Part shown: positions 1 to 5,288 of the stretch, in pieces
Layout: each line of letters opens with the position of its first letter
Numbering within the stretch: position 1 is the stretch's first letter
NCBI GenBank assembly: GCA_026982145.1
Contig: JALSHQ010000057.1
Location: 1 to 5,584 of the forward strand
DNA length: 5,584 nt
Origin: Gammaproteobacteria bacterium
Lineage (GTDB): Bacteria; Pseudomonadota; Gammaproteobacteria; SZUA-140
Direction of reading: 5' to 3'
Notes under the pieces: generated by a model
What the model was told of the DNA's origin: nothing
Databases searched by the model: none
The model's input: only the letters and a program-made list of their open reading frames with translations
Translations under genes and position numbers: made by a program

Positions 1-623
1 CCCGCCACAGGTTCAACAATAATGCAGGCAATTTGATCGCCCACTTCTGCGAAGGTTGTGCGCACTTGCTCAATGTCGTTAAAGGTGAGGGTGATGGTGT
101 GTTCTGCCAATGATGCTGGCACACCGGGTGATGTGGGCACGCCAAGGGTCAGCGCACCGGAGCCGGCCTTTACTAATAAAGAGTCAGAGTGGCCGTGATA
201 GCACCCTTCAAATTTAACAATTTTGTCACGATGGGTATAACCACGCGCCAGACGGATCGCGCTCATCGTTGCCTCGGTGCCGGAGCTAACCATGCGCACC
301 ATCTCAATCGATGGCACCAACTCGCATACCTTTTCAGCCATGACGGTTTCGATTCGGGTGGGGGTGCCAAAACCGAGGCTATTATCAACGGCATCTTTAA
401 CGGCTTGTGTGACCGCCGGGTGGGCGTGCCCCAGAATCATCGGTCCCCATGAGGCGACATAGTCGATATAGCGGTTGTCATCTTCATCGATGGTGTAGGC
501 ACCCTCGCCACGTTTCAGAAAAATAGGCTCACCGCCAACACCGTTGAAGGCGCGCACTGGCGAGTTAACGCCGCCGGGGATATGTTTTTTAGCGGCTGTA
601 AAAAGGTCGTGTGATTGTGTCAT
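1..623 (-). CDS. hemL: Glutamate-1-semialdehyde 2,1-aminomutase, N-terminal part (runs off left edge)
   Basis: HemL is a cytoplasmic PLP enzyme that converts glutamate-1-semialdehyde to 5-aminolevulinate, the last step of the C5 route to haem. I translated 207 complete codons from the ATG at 623-621; the usual family length is about 426, so roughly half is present. Visible landmarks are the N-terminal HIPGGVNSPVRAF (residues 14-26), DYVASWGPMILGHAHP (54-69), the cofactor-phosphate loop SSGTEATMSAIRLARG (113-128), the YHGH motif (142-145), KAGSGALTLG (152-161) and ACIIVEPVAG at the edge. The PLP lysine lies outside the window. A Shine-Dalgarno-like AAGGGAAG (minus strand, 629-636) sits 5 nt before the start. 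It follows thiE by 32 nt on the same strand with no terminator between, so co-transcription is likely. The reading frame is intact throughout. Confidence 0.97.
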   Translation of the reverse strand, partial: MTQSHDLFTAAKKHIPGGVNSPVRAFNGVGGEPIFLKRGEGAYTIDEDDNRYIDYVASWGPMILGHAHPAVTQAVKDAVDNSLGFGTPTRIETVMAEKVCELVPSIEMVRMVSSGTEATMSAIRLARGYTHRDKIVKFEGCYHGHSDSLLVKAGSGALTLGVPTSPGVPASLAEHTITLTFNDIEQVRTTFAEVGDQIACIIVEPVA

Positions 624-655
624 TGCTGCTTCCCTTAAATTTTTCTATGAGCTAT

Positions 656-1303
656 CTATTTAAACAGTTGCGCGTATTGCTGTGCCGCAGTGCGAATGTC
701 TGTTTTTGTAAACAGGCCGTTAATCGCTGCTAGCATGTCGGCTCCCGCATCCACCAGTGGCTTGCCATTATCGGGAGTGATGCCTCCAATCGCAATCACT
801 GGAAGAGTGATTTCATTTTTTGCTTGTCGCAGCAGCGCAAGGTCTGCCCCAGCTGCAAGCGGTTTGGTGGCAGAGGCAAAAAAGCGTCCGAAGGCGACAT
901 AGTCCGCACCGCTTTCTTGAGCTGCAAGCGCCAAATCGATGGAATTGTAACAGGAGGTGCCGATGATTGCCCGCTCCCCCAGTTGTGCTCGCGCCGTTTG
1001 CAGGGGGGGGTCGTCTTGCCCGAGGTGTACGCCATCGGCACCAATGGCGGCGGCGAGCGCAATATCATCATTGATGATCAGCGGGACCGAGCGCTTGCGA
1101 CAGCACGCAAGCAGTGCGCGTGCTTGCTGTGTGCGGAGGGTGGCGGGTAGTTTTTTATGGCGATACTGAATCATGCGCGCACCGCCATCAATGGCAGCAA
1201 TCACTTGGTCTGATAAAGATTCTGGGCTGAGCAGGGCTACATCGTGGGTGATCGCATAGAGGCCGTGGAAGAGACCCTGCTGATGAGCCACGAAATGGCT
1301 CAT
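656..1303 (-). CDS. thiE: Thiamine-phosphate synthase
   Basis: ThiE joins hydroxymethylpyrimidine diphosphate to thiazole phosphate, giving thiamine phosphate in the cytoplasm. The 215-residue length is normal for this TIM-barrel family. Motifs in order: GLYAIT (14-19) on the first strand, IQYRHK (45-50) for pyrimidine and phosphate binding, LIINDD (75-80), DGVHLGQDD (90-98) with the metal- and diphosphate-binding acidic residues, GTSCY (115-119), ADYVAFGRFF...TKP (133-148) and the phosphate-binding PVIAIGGI (168-175). YVAFGRFF is the gammaproteobacterial variant of the more usual YVGxGPxF. The start overlaps the thiD stop as ATGA (1303-1300), which suggests translational coupling. The only SD-like sequence, GAGG, is very close to the ATG, which also fits coupling. 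An 8-base C run (minus strand, 1003-1010) encodes part of the DDPPL segment. Confidence 0.97.
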   Translation of the reverse strand: MSHFVAHQQGLFHGLYAITHDVALLSPESLSDQVIAAIDGGARMIQYRHKKLPATLRTQQARALLACCRKRSVPLIINDDIALAAAIGADGVHLGQDDPPLQTARAQLGERAIIGTSCYNSIDLALAAQESGADYVAFGRFFASATKPLAAGADLALLRQAKNEITLPVIAIGGITPDNGKPLVDAGADMLAAINGLFTKTDIRTAAQQYAQLFK

Positions 1304-2151
1304 GCCTCGGCAGAGTGTTCTTCTGTGCTTTCTTTTTCTTCTTCAGCAGTTTCGGTCTCATCGCGCGCCCAGAAAAGGCGGTTCGGGAGGTGCTGCCCCA
1401 TGCCAAGGCGATATGCGGCACGCAGTGATTCCCAAGTATATTCCTGCGCCTCGTGCACGGCGCTGAAGGGCTCCATCCCTTGTGCCAACAGGCCTGCGAT
1501 GGCCGCGGCGAGGGTGCAGCCGGAGCCGTGGTAGGTGTTGGGCAGCCGGTCCCAAGTGAAAGATTCTAACTTGCGGCGGTTGCCGTAGAGTGTATTGGTC
1601 ACATCGGTGGTCGCTTCGTGGGTGCCAGTGATTAAAACGTATTCACAGCCCATCTCCAGCAGCTCCTGTGCGCAGGCGTCGAGTGAGTCCGCTTCGTGAG
1701 CAAGAATGCGAGCTTCTATGCTGTTGGGGGTTAAAAGTGTGGTTAGAGGCAGTAATAGCGCGGTGATGGCCTCGATCATCTCTTCATCCGCGATCTCATT
1801 GCCGCCACCGGCCACCAGTACCGGGTCCAAAATGACAGGGACATTGGGGTAGTCGACGAGGATCGTATGAATCGCTTCGATCACCTCGACACTGCCCAAC
1901 ATGCCGATCTTGAAGGCGGCGATGGGCATATCTTCAAGCACCGCACGCGCCTGTTGTACTAATAGACTGGCCTCGATAGGCACATAACCCTGTATATCTT
2001 GCGTGTCCTGAATGGTCAGCGAGGTGATGACAGGTGCAGCATGACACCCCATGCTCGCGAGCGCTTCAATGTCGGCTTGTATTCCCGCGCCGCCAGTCGG
2101 GTCATTGCCAGAAAACGCCATAACGGCTGGAAAGGGTTGATTTGGTGGCAT
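1300..2151 (-). CDS. thiD: Hydroxymethylpyrimidine/phosphomethylpyrimidine kinase
   Basis: ThiD phosphorylates 4-amino-5-hydroxymethyl-2-methylpyrimidine and then its monophosphate, supplying the diphosphate used by ThiE. Ribokinase-fold landmarks: SGNDPTGGAGIQADIE (14-29), TSLTIQDTQ (43-51) with a glutamine where E. coli ThiD has its pyrimidine-binding Gln, FKIGMLG (80-86), VILDPVLVAGGG (106-117), LTPNSIEA (140-147), VLITGTH (172-178) and the anion-hole and catalytic segment HGSGCTLAAAIA (208-219) with Cys212. At 283 residues it is slightly longer than typical members of about 265-270; the surplus is a glutamate-rich tail from about residue 264 (9 Glu and 1 Asp in 20 residues). AGGT shortly before the ATG is a weak ribosome-binding site. 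I see no good promoter in 2152-2270; TAACAT (minus strand, 2200-2195) is a weak -10. No thi-box (TPP riboswitch) motif is visible upstream. Confidence 0.96.
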   Translation of the reverse strand: MPPNQPFPAVMAFSGNDPTGGAGIQADIEALASMGCHAAPVITSLTIQDTQDIQGYVPIEASLLVQQARAVLEDMPIAAFKIGMLGSVEVIEAIHTILVDYPNVPVILDPVLVAGGGNEIADEEMIEAITALLLPLTTLLTPNSIEARILAHEADSLDACAQELLEMGCEYVLITGTHEATTDVTNTLYGNRRKLESFTWDRLPNTYHGSGCTLAAAIAGLLAQGMEPFSAVHEAQEYTWESLRAAYRLGMGQHLPNRLFWARDETETAEEEKESTEEHSAEA

Positions 2152-2270
2152 GGTGTTACCTGCGGCTAGGGGCTGATTTGATGATGAACGCTCTATGTTA
2201 GCACCAATTTGAGGGGCGATGGTGAGGTGGTAAAAGTGTTGGTGAGTGGCTCTTCATGATATGCAGGCGT

Positions 2271-2300
2271 AAAAAAGCCAGTCATTAAGACTGGCCTTTT
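2271..2300 (-). terminator. Intrinsic terminator of the cytochrome c gene
   Basis: On the minus strand a perfect 7-bp stem (2295-2289 with 2283-2277, arms GCCAGTC/GACTGGC as written on the plus strand) with a 5-nt loop is followed by six T residues (2276-2271). It begins about 24 nt after the cytochrome stop codon, as expected for a Rho-independent terminator. It separates that gene from thiD, which lies downstream on the same strand. The flanking A and T tracts are partly symmetrical, so weak activity on the plus strand is possible, but no gene reads into it from that side. Confidence 0.9.
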
Positions 2301-2323
2301 CACTTCTTTATCTTAAATCTGAA

Positions 2324-2638
2324 TTACAGAGCAAGAATAAAGTCGACCAGTGTTTCGATGTCAGCATCGGCTACACGTGGTGAGTATGGAGGCATTGGAA
2401 CGCCACCGGTAATGTCATTCCAGTTACCTTTACCGCCTTTTTTAACCTTTGCGATCATTGCTGCGCGATCAGGTTTTTTAGCGGCAACATCTTTCCAAGC
2501 TGGGCCAACAACTTTCTTTTCAATACTGTGACATGCTAGGCAACCACTCTTCTTAGCAAGATCCAGGTCAGCAAAAGCCTGACTTGAGCCCAGCATCAAG
2601 AGAGCAGCGGCAGGAACGCTTAACCAACGTGCTTTCAT
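2324..2638 (-). CDS. Exported class I cytochrome c, c-551 type
   Basis: A 104-residue periplasmic monohaem electron carrier. The signal peptide has MKAR, a hydrophobic stretch (residues 6-19) and likely cleavage after AFA (21-23), leaving about 81 residues, the size of Pseudomonas cytochrome c-551. The haem attachment site is CLACH (33-37), with His37 as proximal ligand. VGPAWKDVAAK (44-54) is the c-551-family motif, and Met82 in VPMPPYSPRV is the expected distal ligand. A strong Shine-Dalgarno GAGGAG (minus strand, 2650-2645) stands 6 nt before the ATG. It is a single-gene unit with its own terminator, divergent from the dihaem FGE-like gene at 3090. Relatives donate electrons to nitrite reductase cd1, cytochrome oxidases or peroxidases; nothing here shows which. 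A promoter is not clear: TTGGAT (2749-2744) and AATTAT (2725-2720), 18 nt apart, are a weak candidate. Confidence 0.93.
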   Translation of the reverse strand: MKARWLSVPAAALLMLGSSQAFADLDLAKKSGCLACHSIEKKVVGPAWKDVAAKKPDRAAMIAKVKKGGKGNWNDITGGVPMPPYSPRVADADIETLVDFILAL

Positions 2639-2774
2639 ACTTTTCTCCTCATTCTAAGGGTATTAATGGATACAACAGTCACGGGCTCTCCCCTCTGAAA
2701 ACCTGTAACACTCCCTCCCATAATTGAATTTTTCTCTACTAAAATCCAAAAAGGGTGGTTAAAGCAATCGTCTC

Positions 2775-2787
2775 ACTCACGGTGAGT
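2775..2787. repeat. Short palindrome ACTCAC-G-GTGAGT
   Basis: Perfect 6-bp arms around a single central base. It lies upstream of both divergent genes, about 137 nt before the cytochrome start. It could be an operator half-site pair, but a single copy in A/T-rich intergenic DNA can arise by chance. Confidence 0.3.
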
Positions 2788-2849
2788 ATTACCAGCGCTC
2801 TTTTATGCCACGGCCGATTACGGGTGTCAAGTTTGGTTCAGCAACCATT

Positions 2850-2860
2850 CAGTTAAACTG
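2850..2860. repeat. Short palindrome CAGTT-A-AACTG
   Basis: Perfect 5-bp arms around one base. It is adjacent to a small TGGTT/AACCA hairpin at 2834-2847. No regulator family is recognised, and chance is a real alternative. Confidence 0.25.
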
Positions 2861-2875
2861 TAGTTAAAAAATCGA

Positions 2876-2899
2876 AAATTGAGACGAGCCTCACAATTT
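2876..2899. repeat. Imperfect inverted repeat AAATTG...CAATTT
   Basis: Outer 6-bp arms at 2876-2881 and 2894-2899 are perfect. The next inward positions pair partly (GA with TC after one mismatch), around a central CGAGCC region. The size and symmetry suit a dimeric regulator, but the sequence does not match the FNR/ANR consensus. Confidence 0.3.
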
Positions 2900-2972
2900 A
2901 GCGGAAAACCCATGTTTATTGGCAAGAAATGTAGGTTGGCAGCAGACCCAAAATGGCAAATTTAAGCAGATC

Positions 2973-3001
2973 TTGAATTTATGCTGAATAGAGGTTTTAA
3001 T
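2973..3001 (+). promoter_or_regulatory. Sigma70-like promoter for the dihaem/FGE-like operon
   Basis: A -35 hexamer TTGAAT (2973-2978, 4 of 6 consensus) and a -10 hexamer TTTAAT (2996-3001, 5 of 6) are separated by exactly 17 nt. The predicted transcription start is about 3007-3009, giving a leader of about 80 nt before the ATG at 3090. This is the best promoter-like match in the intergenic region. A second -10-like TATATT at 3032-3037 lacks a matching -35. Confidence 0.45.
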
Positions 3002-3005
3002 ACAC

Positions 3006-3033
3006 ATCGTTTATTACGATTGTAATAATCGTA
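3006..3033. promoter_or_regulatory. Interlocking inverted repeats, candidate operator
   Basis: Three overlapping symmetries share one 28-bp tract. ATCGT (3006-3010) and ACGAT (3016-3020) flank TTATT. TTATTAC (3011-3017) and GTAATAA (3022-3028) flank GATT. TACGATT (3015-3021) and AATCGTA (3027-3033) flank GTAAT. The tract begins within a few bases of the predicted transcription start, a typical place for a repressor site. An RNA hairpin in the leader is the alternative, though it would be A/U-rich and weak. No regulator is named because no known consensus is recognised. Confidence 0.45.
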
Positions 3034-3078
3034 TATTTCTTATGTTCTCTGTGTGGTTTTAGTGATGTGGCTAAAAAT

Positions 3079-3084
3079 GAGAGG
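3079..3084 (+). promoter_or_regulatory. Ribosome binding site GAGAGG deciding the start at 3090
   Basis: GAGAGG lies 5 nt before the double ATG at 3090/3093. It favours the long N-terminus of the dihaem FGE-like protein over the alternative GTG at 3192, whose nearest purine run (AAAAGGG) is about 20 nt away, too far to be a usual SD. Confidence 0.6.
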
Positions 3085-3089
3085 CAACT

Positions 3090-4211
3090 ATGATGCCTGA
3101 CGTAATGGTAGTGGGCAATATGGATGGCAGAGGGGGCTGTTGCACCGGCACCATTTTACGACGCCCCAAAAGGGTGTGGTTATTAATCACTGTGAGCCGA
3201 CTAAAATTATTATCGGCATTGTTGGTAGGATTGTTGTTAATACCACTCGCCGCCAGTGGTGAAATTATCAGTAGAGCTGTTCATGAGTGCCAAGGCTGTC
3301 ATACAGGAATGAGTCACCCGGTTGTAAAGCAGGCCACGCTGGAGGGGTGCATTAGCTGCCACGCAGAAAATGAGGTGCGCCTCGGGCGAGGCCATACCGA
3401 TGATCAATGGCCCCTGTCGGCACACGGCGCGCAGGCAAACGAGGACGAGAAATTTTCGGCAGGGATGGGCGTGCCCATGAGGTATGACGGGACGAAGATT
3501 GGCAGCCAGCCGAATGAGATGGTCTTAATTCCGGCTGGAGTGTTTACCATGGGGTCAGATGAGCGCTTGCCGGATGAAGGGCCTGCGCATCAAGTCACTT
3601 TACCGACCTACTGGCTCGATCGCTATGAGGTAACAAACGCACAGTACAAACAGTTTATCGATGCGACAAATCGTAAATCACCGCGTCACTTCGAGAATAG
3701 AACATTCCCTAAGCAGATGGCGGATCACCCGGTTGTGTATGTCAGCTGGTATGACGCACGTGATTATTGCGAATGGGCAGGCAAGCGTCTGCCAACCGAA
3801 GCGGAGTGGGAGAAGGGGGCACGCGGCAGTGATGGAAGGCGCTACCCCTGGGGAGATAAGTTTGAGATGACTCGAGCCAACATGCCGCAACGTTGGAACA
3901 CGCTAAAGCAGGCGGGCAGCACCACGCCGGTGGGCGCATTTGAAAGCGGGGTTAGCCCATTTGGCCTGTATGACATGTCTGGTAATGTCTGGGAGTGGAC
4001 ATCATCATGGTACAAAGCTCACCCAGGTAACAAGAAGCTGACAGAAAACTACGGTGAAACATATAAAGTCTTGAAAGGAGGCTCATGGTGGAACTGCAGC
4101 TTCTACCGGTGCGGCGCATCGGCACCGGCCTTTAATCGCTCATTTTTTTTACGTTCGACACGAAACAAAAGCTTTGGGTTTCGATGTGCTAAGAGTGCAG
4201 AGGGGGGATGA
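3090..4211 (+). CDS. Exported dihaem cytochrome c fused to an FGE/SUMF1-like domain
   Basis: This 373-residue protein has three parts. First comes a basic N-terminus (R24-R25-x-K-R) and a hydrophobic segment (about 38-55), acting as signal peptide or membrane anchor. Next is a two-haem module with CQGCH (67-71) and CISCH (87-91); His76, His102 and His112 are candidate distal ligands. From about 142 to 368 follows a formylglycine-generating-enzyme-like domain: MVLIPAGVFTMGS (144-156), YEVTNAQY (179-186), PVVYVSWYDARDYCEW (214-229), KRLPTEAEWEKGARG (232-246), YPWGD (252-256), YDMSGNVWEW (294-303), KGGSWWNC (329-336) and GFRCA (363-367). Cys336 and Cys341 form a C-x4-C pair resembling the copper-binding pair of true FGEs, shifted by one residue relative to GGSW. 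FGE oxidises a sulfatase cysteine to formylglycine, but related folds include PvdO, EgtB and NirV, so the reaction here is unknown. It overlaps the next gene by 4 nt. A GTG start at 3192 would give a compact signal peptide. Confidence 0.9.
   Translation: MMPDVMVVGNMDGRGGCCTGTILRRPKRVWLLITVSRLKLLSALLVGLLLIPLAASGEIISRAVHECQGCHTGMSHPVVKQATLEGCISCHAENEVRLGRGHTDDQWPLSAHGAQANEDEKFSAGMGVPMRYDGTKIGSQPNEMVLIPAGVFTMGSDERLPDEGPAHQVTLPTYWLDRYEVTNAQYKQFIDATNRKSPRHFENRTFPKQMADHPVVYVSWYDARDYCEWAGKRLPTEAEWEKGARGSDGRRYPWGDKFEMTRANMPQRWNTLKQAGSTTPVGAFESGVSPFGLYDMSGNVWEWTSSWYKAHPGNKKLTENYGETYKVLKGGSWWNCSFYRCGASAPAFNRSFFLRSTRNKSFGFRCAKSAEGG
4199..4207 (+). promoter_or_regulatory. G-rich ribosome binding site of the second FGE-like gene
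   Basis: AGAGGGGGG lies inside the end of the upstream gene and directly abuts the two in-frame ATG codons at 4208 and 4211. Spacing from its AGAGG core is 4 nt to the first and 7 nt to the second, so initiation at 4211 is at least as likely. Either start overlaps the upstream TGA (4209-4211), implying translational coupling. Confidence 0.6.
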
Positions 4212-5197
4212 TGAAACGATCCAAAATCATAGCGCTAATCACCATATATATGGGTGCCCTCGGTGTTGCAGGTGCTGGCGAGGAGGTGCCACAGAGTCGT
4301 GTTGCTGAAAGTATGAAGTTAATACCGGCAGGGGAGTTTATCAGGGGCAGCAACAAGGCTGAAAAGGGCAACAAAGCGGGTGAGTTTGGGAATGCAAAGC
4401 CTTGGTACCTTGATGAGCATCCTGAGCACCCAATGTACTTGGCTGACTTTTATATCGATGAGCGTGAGGTCTCCAACGGGCAATACCTAAAATTTGTAGC
4501 GCAGGGCGATTATGTGCCGCCGCAATATTGGGTGACGAATGGCTATCTGTTGAGCCTGCGCCGCAACAAGATCAAAGCGGCCAATGTTGAAAAATTACGG
4601 CGTTTGGTAGTCAAAGTGTTTCGGCTTGATATCGATACACGCCAGATGAATAAAGCACAATTAGTTGAAGAGATCGATAAACGTTTGGCCTATATGGACT
4701 TATTGCCAGTCGTCTATGTGAACTGGTTTGACGCAAAGGCATACTGCGAATGGCGAGGGAAACGTTTGCCAACCGAGGCGGAGTGGGAGAAAGCAAATCG
4801 CGGAACAGAAGGGCTAGAGTTTGCTTGGGGGAATCAATGGCACTACGGTCAGAGCAATAGCGGCGAAGAGATTTGGGATGATGGTGTTGCGCCTGTTGGC
4901 TCATATCCGGGGGACAAGTCACCCTACGGCATACTTGATATGAGCGGGAATGTCTCTGAATGGACGGAGAGCTGGTACCAGCCCTATGCAGGCTCGGACT
5001 ACAGCAGCAAAAATTTTGGTGAACAGTTCAAGGTGGTAAAGGGTGCCGCTTGGGGCGGCGAAGGGCACTATGCGCTAAAGTTATTTCAGCGCGGGGCATA
5101 CCGCTATAACCTTAAGCCAGAATCGCAACATGAAGACCTTGGTTTTCGATGTGCAGCCGATGTAAAGTTGGTGAGCGCCGAGGCAAAATCACAATAA
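4208..5197 (+). CDS. Exported FGE/SUMF1-like protein without haem sites, paralogue of upstream gene
   Basis: This 329-residue protein (327 if started at 4211) has a signal peptide (KRSK, hydrophobic 7-22, cleavage near AGA/GE) and an FGE-like domain from about 36 to 317. Shared landmarks are MKLIPAGEFIRGS (36-48), YIDEREVSNGQY (82-93), PVVYVNWFDAKAYCEW (167-182), KRLPTEAEWEKANRG (185-199), FAWGN (205-209), LDMSGNVSEW (243-252), FKVVKGAAW (274-282) and LGFRCA (311-316). It differs from the fusion protein in four ways: no CxxCH, GGSW changed to GAAW with no cysteines after it, NVSEW instead of NVWEW, and a charged insertion of about 50 residues (about 112-163). Only Cys180 and Cys315 remain, so FGE-type copper catalysis is unlikely; a structural or binding partner of the upstream protein is my inference. 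The two genes look like a tandem duplication: NYGETYKVLKGG there corresponds to NFGEQFKVVKGA here. Confidence 0.9.
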   Translation: MMKRSKIIALITIYMGALGVAGAGEEVPQSRVAESMKLIPAGEFIRGSNKAEKGNKAGEFGNAKPWYLDEHPEHPMYLADFYIDEREVSNGQYLKFVAQGDYVPPQYWVTNGYLLSLRRNKIKAANVEKLRRLVVKVFRLDIDTRQMNKAQLVEEIDKRLAYMDLLPVVYVNWFDAKAYCEWRGKRLPTEAEWEKANRGTEGLEFAWGNQWHYGQSNSGEEIWDDGVAPVGSYPGDKSPYGILDMSGNVSEWTESWYQPYAGSDYSSKNFGEQFKVVKGAAWGGEGHYALKLFQRGAYRYNLKPESQHEDLGFRCAADVKLVSAEAKSQ

Positions 5198-5288
5198 TGC
5201 TCACTATCTAGCCATAGGGCCAGTTCACCCGCATGATAGATCCCTGTTAACATGGCAGCTTCGTTAAAAATAGATCAACGGATAAGCG
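5198..5288 (+). other. Short gap between second FGE-like gene and Kelch gene
   Basis: This 91-nt gap has no T-tailed hairpin. A -35-like TTAACA (5247-5252, 5 of 6 consensus) has only a poor -10 (TAGATC, 5271-5276) at 18 nt, so an independent promoter is possible but weak. A long-range pairing of GCCATAGGG with CCCT...ATGGC could form, but is bulged and unconvincing. Confidence 0.4.

Larger units (their letters stand above)
2639..3089. other. Divergent intergenic region, 451 nt, no gene
   Basis: This A/T-rich stretch lies between two divergently transcribed exported-cytochrome genes. I found no convincing coding sequence, tRNA or canonical FNR site (TTGAT-N4-ATCAA). It holds the SD of the leftward cytochrome near its left end. 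A cluster of short inverted repeats occupies 2775-2899: ACTCAC/GTGAGT, TGGTT/AACCA at 2834-2847, CAGTT/AACTG and AAATTG/CAATTT. A good rightward promoter lies at 2973-3001, followed by interlocking palindromes at 3006-3033. The leader from the inferred transcription start (about 3008) to the ATG is about 80 nt. Confidence 0.7.

Noticed and set aside
189..462. Open frames on the plus strand at 189-452 and 277-462
   Set aside because: They lie antisense to the strongly supported hemL, show no family motifs and are codon-structure shadows.
690..1169. Plus-strand open frames at 690-902, 824-1150 and 957-1169, and a minus frame at 796-1071
   Set aside because: All overlap thiE in other frames, with low-complexity compositions and no recognisable domain.
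1188..1555. Open frames at 1188-1421 (-), 1244-1534 (+) and 1358-1555 (-)
   Set aside because: Shadows of thiD and thiE; they read through the conserved GSGCTLAAA region out of frame.
2876..2899. FNR/ANR-type anaerobic regulator site
   Set aside because: The half-sites do not fit TTGAT-N4-ATCAA in sequence or spacing.
2805..2965. Tiny plus-strand ORFs in the intergenic region (20 codons from 2805, 17 codons from 2912)
   Set aside because: Very short, without a convincing ribosome-binding site, and upstream of the predicted promoter of the following operon.
2639..3089. CRISPR array, tRNA or insertion sequence in the intergenic region
   Set aside because: No regularly spaced repeats, no cloverleaf arms and no transposase or terminal repeats were found.
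3237..3939. Open frames at 3237-3425 (-), 3661-3870 (+), 3678-3890 (-) and 3742-3939 (-)
   Set aside because: They lie within the haem and FGE-like coding sequence, have no ribosome-binding site of note and no motifs.
4141..4150. Eight-T run near the end of the dihaem FGE-like gene as a programmed frameshift site
   Set aside because: The zero frame continues into the conserved GFRCA ending, so a frameshift is not needed; no stimulatory structure was seen.
3090..4211. Classical sulfatase-activating FGE for a neighbouring sulfatase
   Set aside because: No protein with a sulfatase CxPxR motif is encoded in the window, the active-site motif is shifted, and the haem module has no role in known sulfatase maturation.
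4189..4922. Minus-strand open frames at 4189-4374 and 4611-4922
   Set aside because: Antisense to the second FGE-like gene, with no motif or supporting context.
5198..5288. Terminator between the second FGE-like gene and the Kelch gene
   Set aside because: The possible pairing is bulged, has a long loop and lacks a following T tract.
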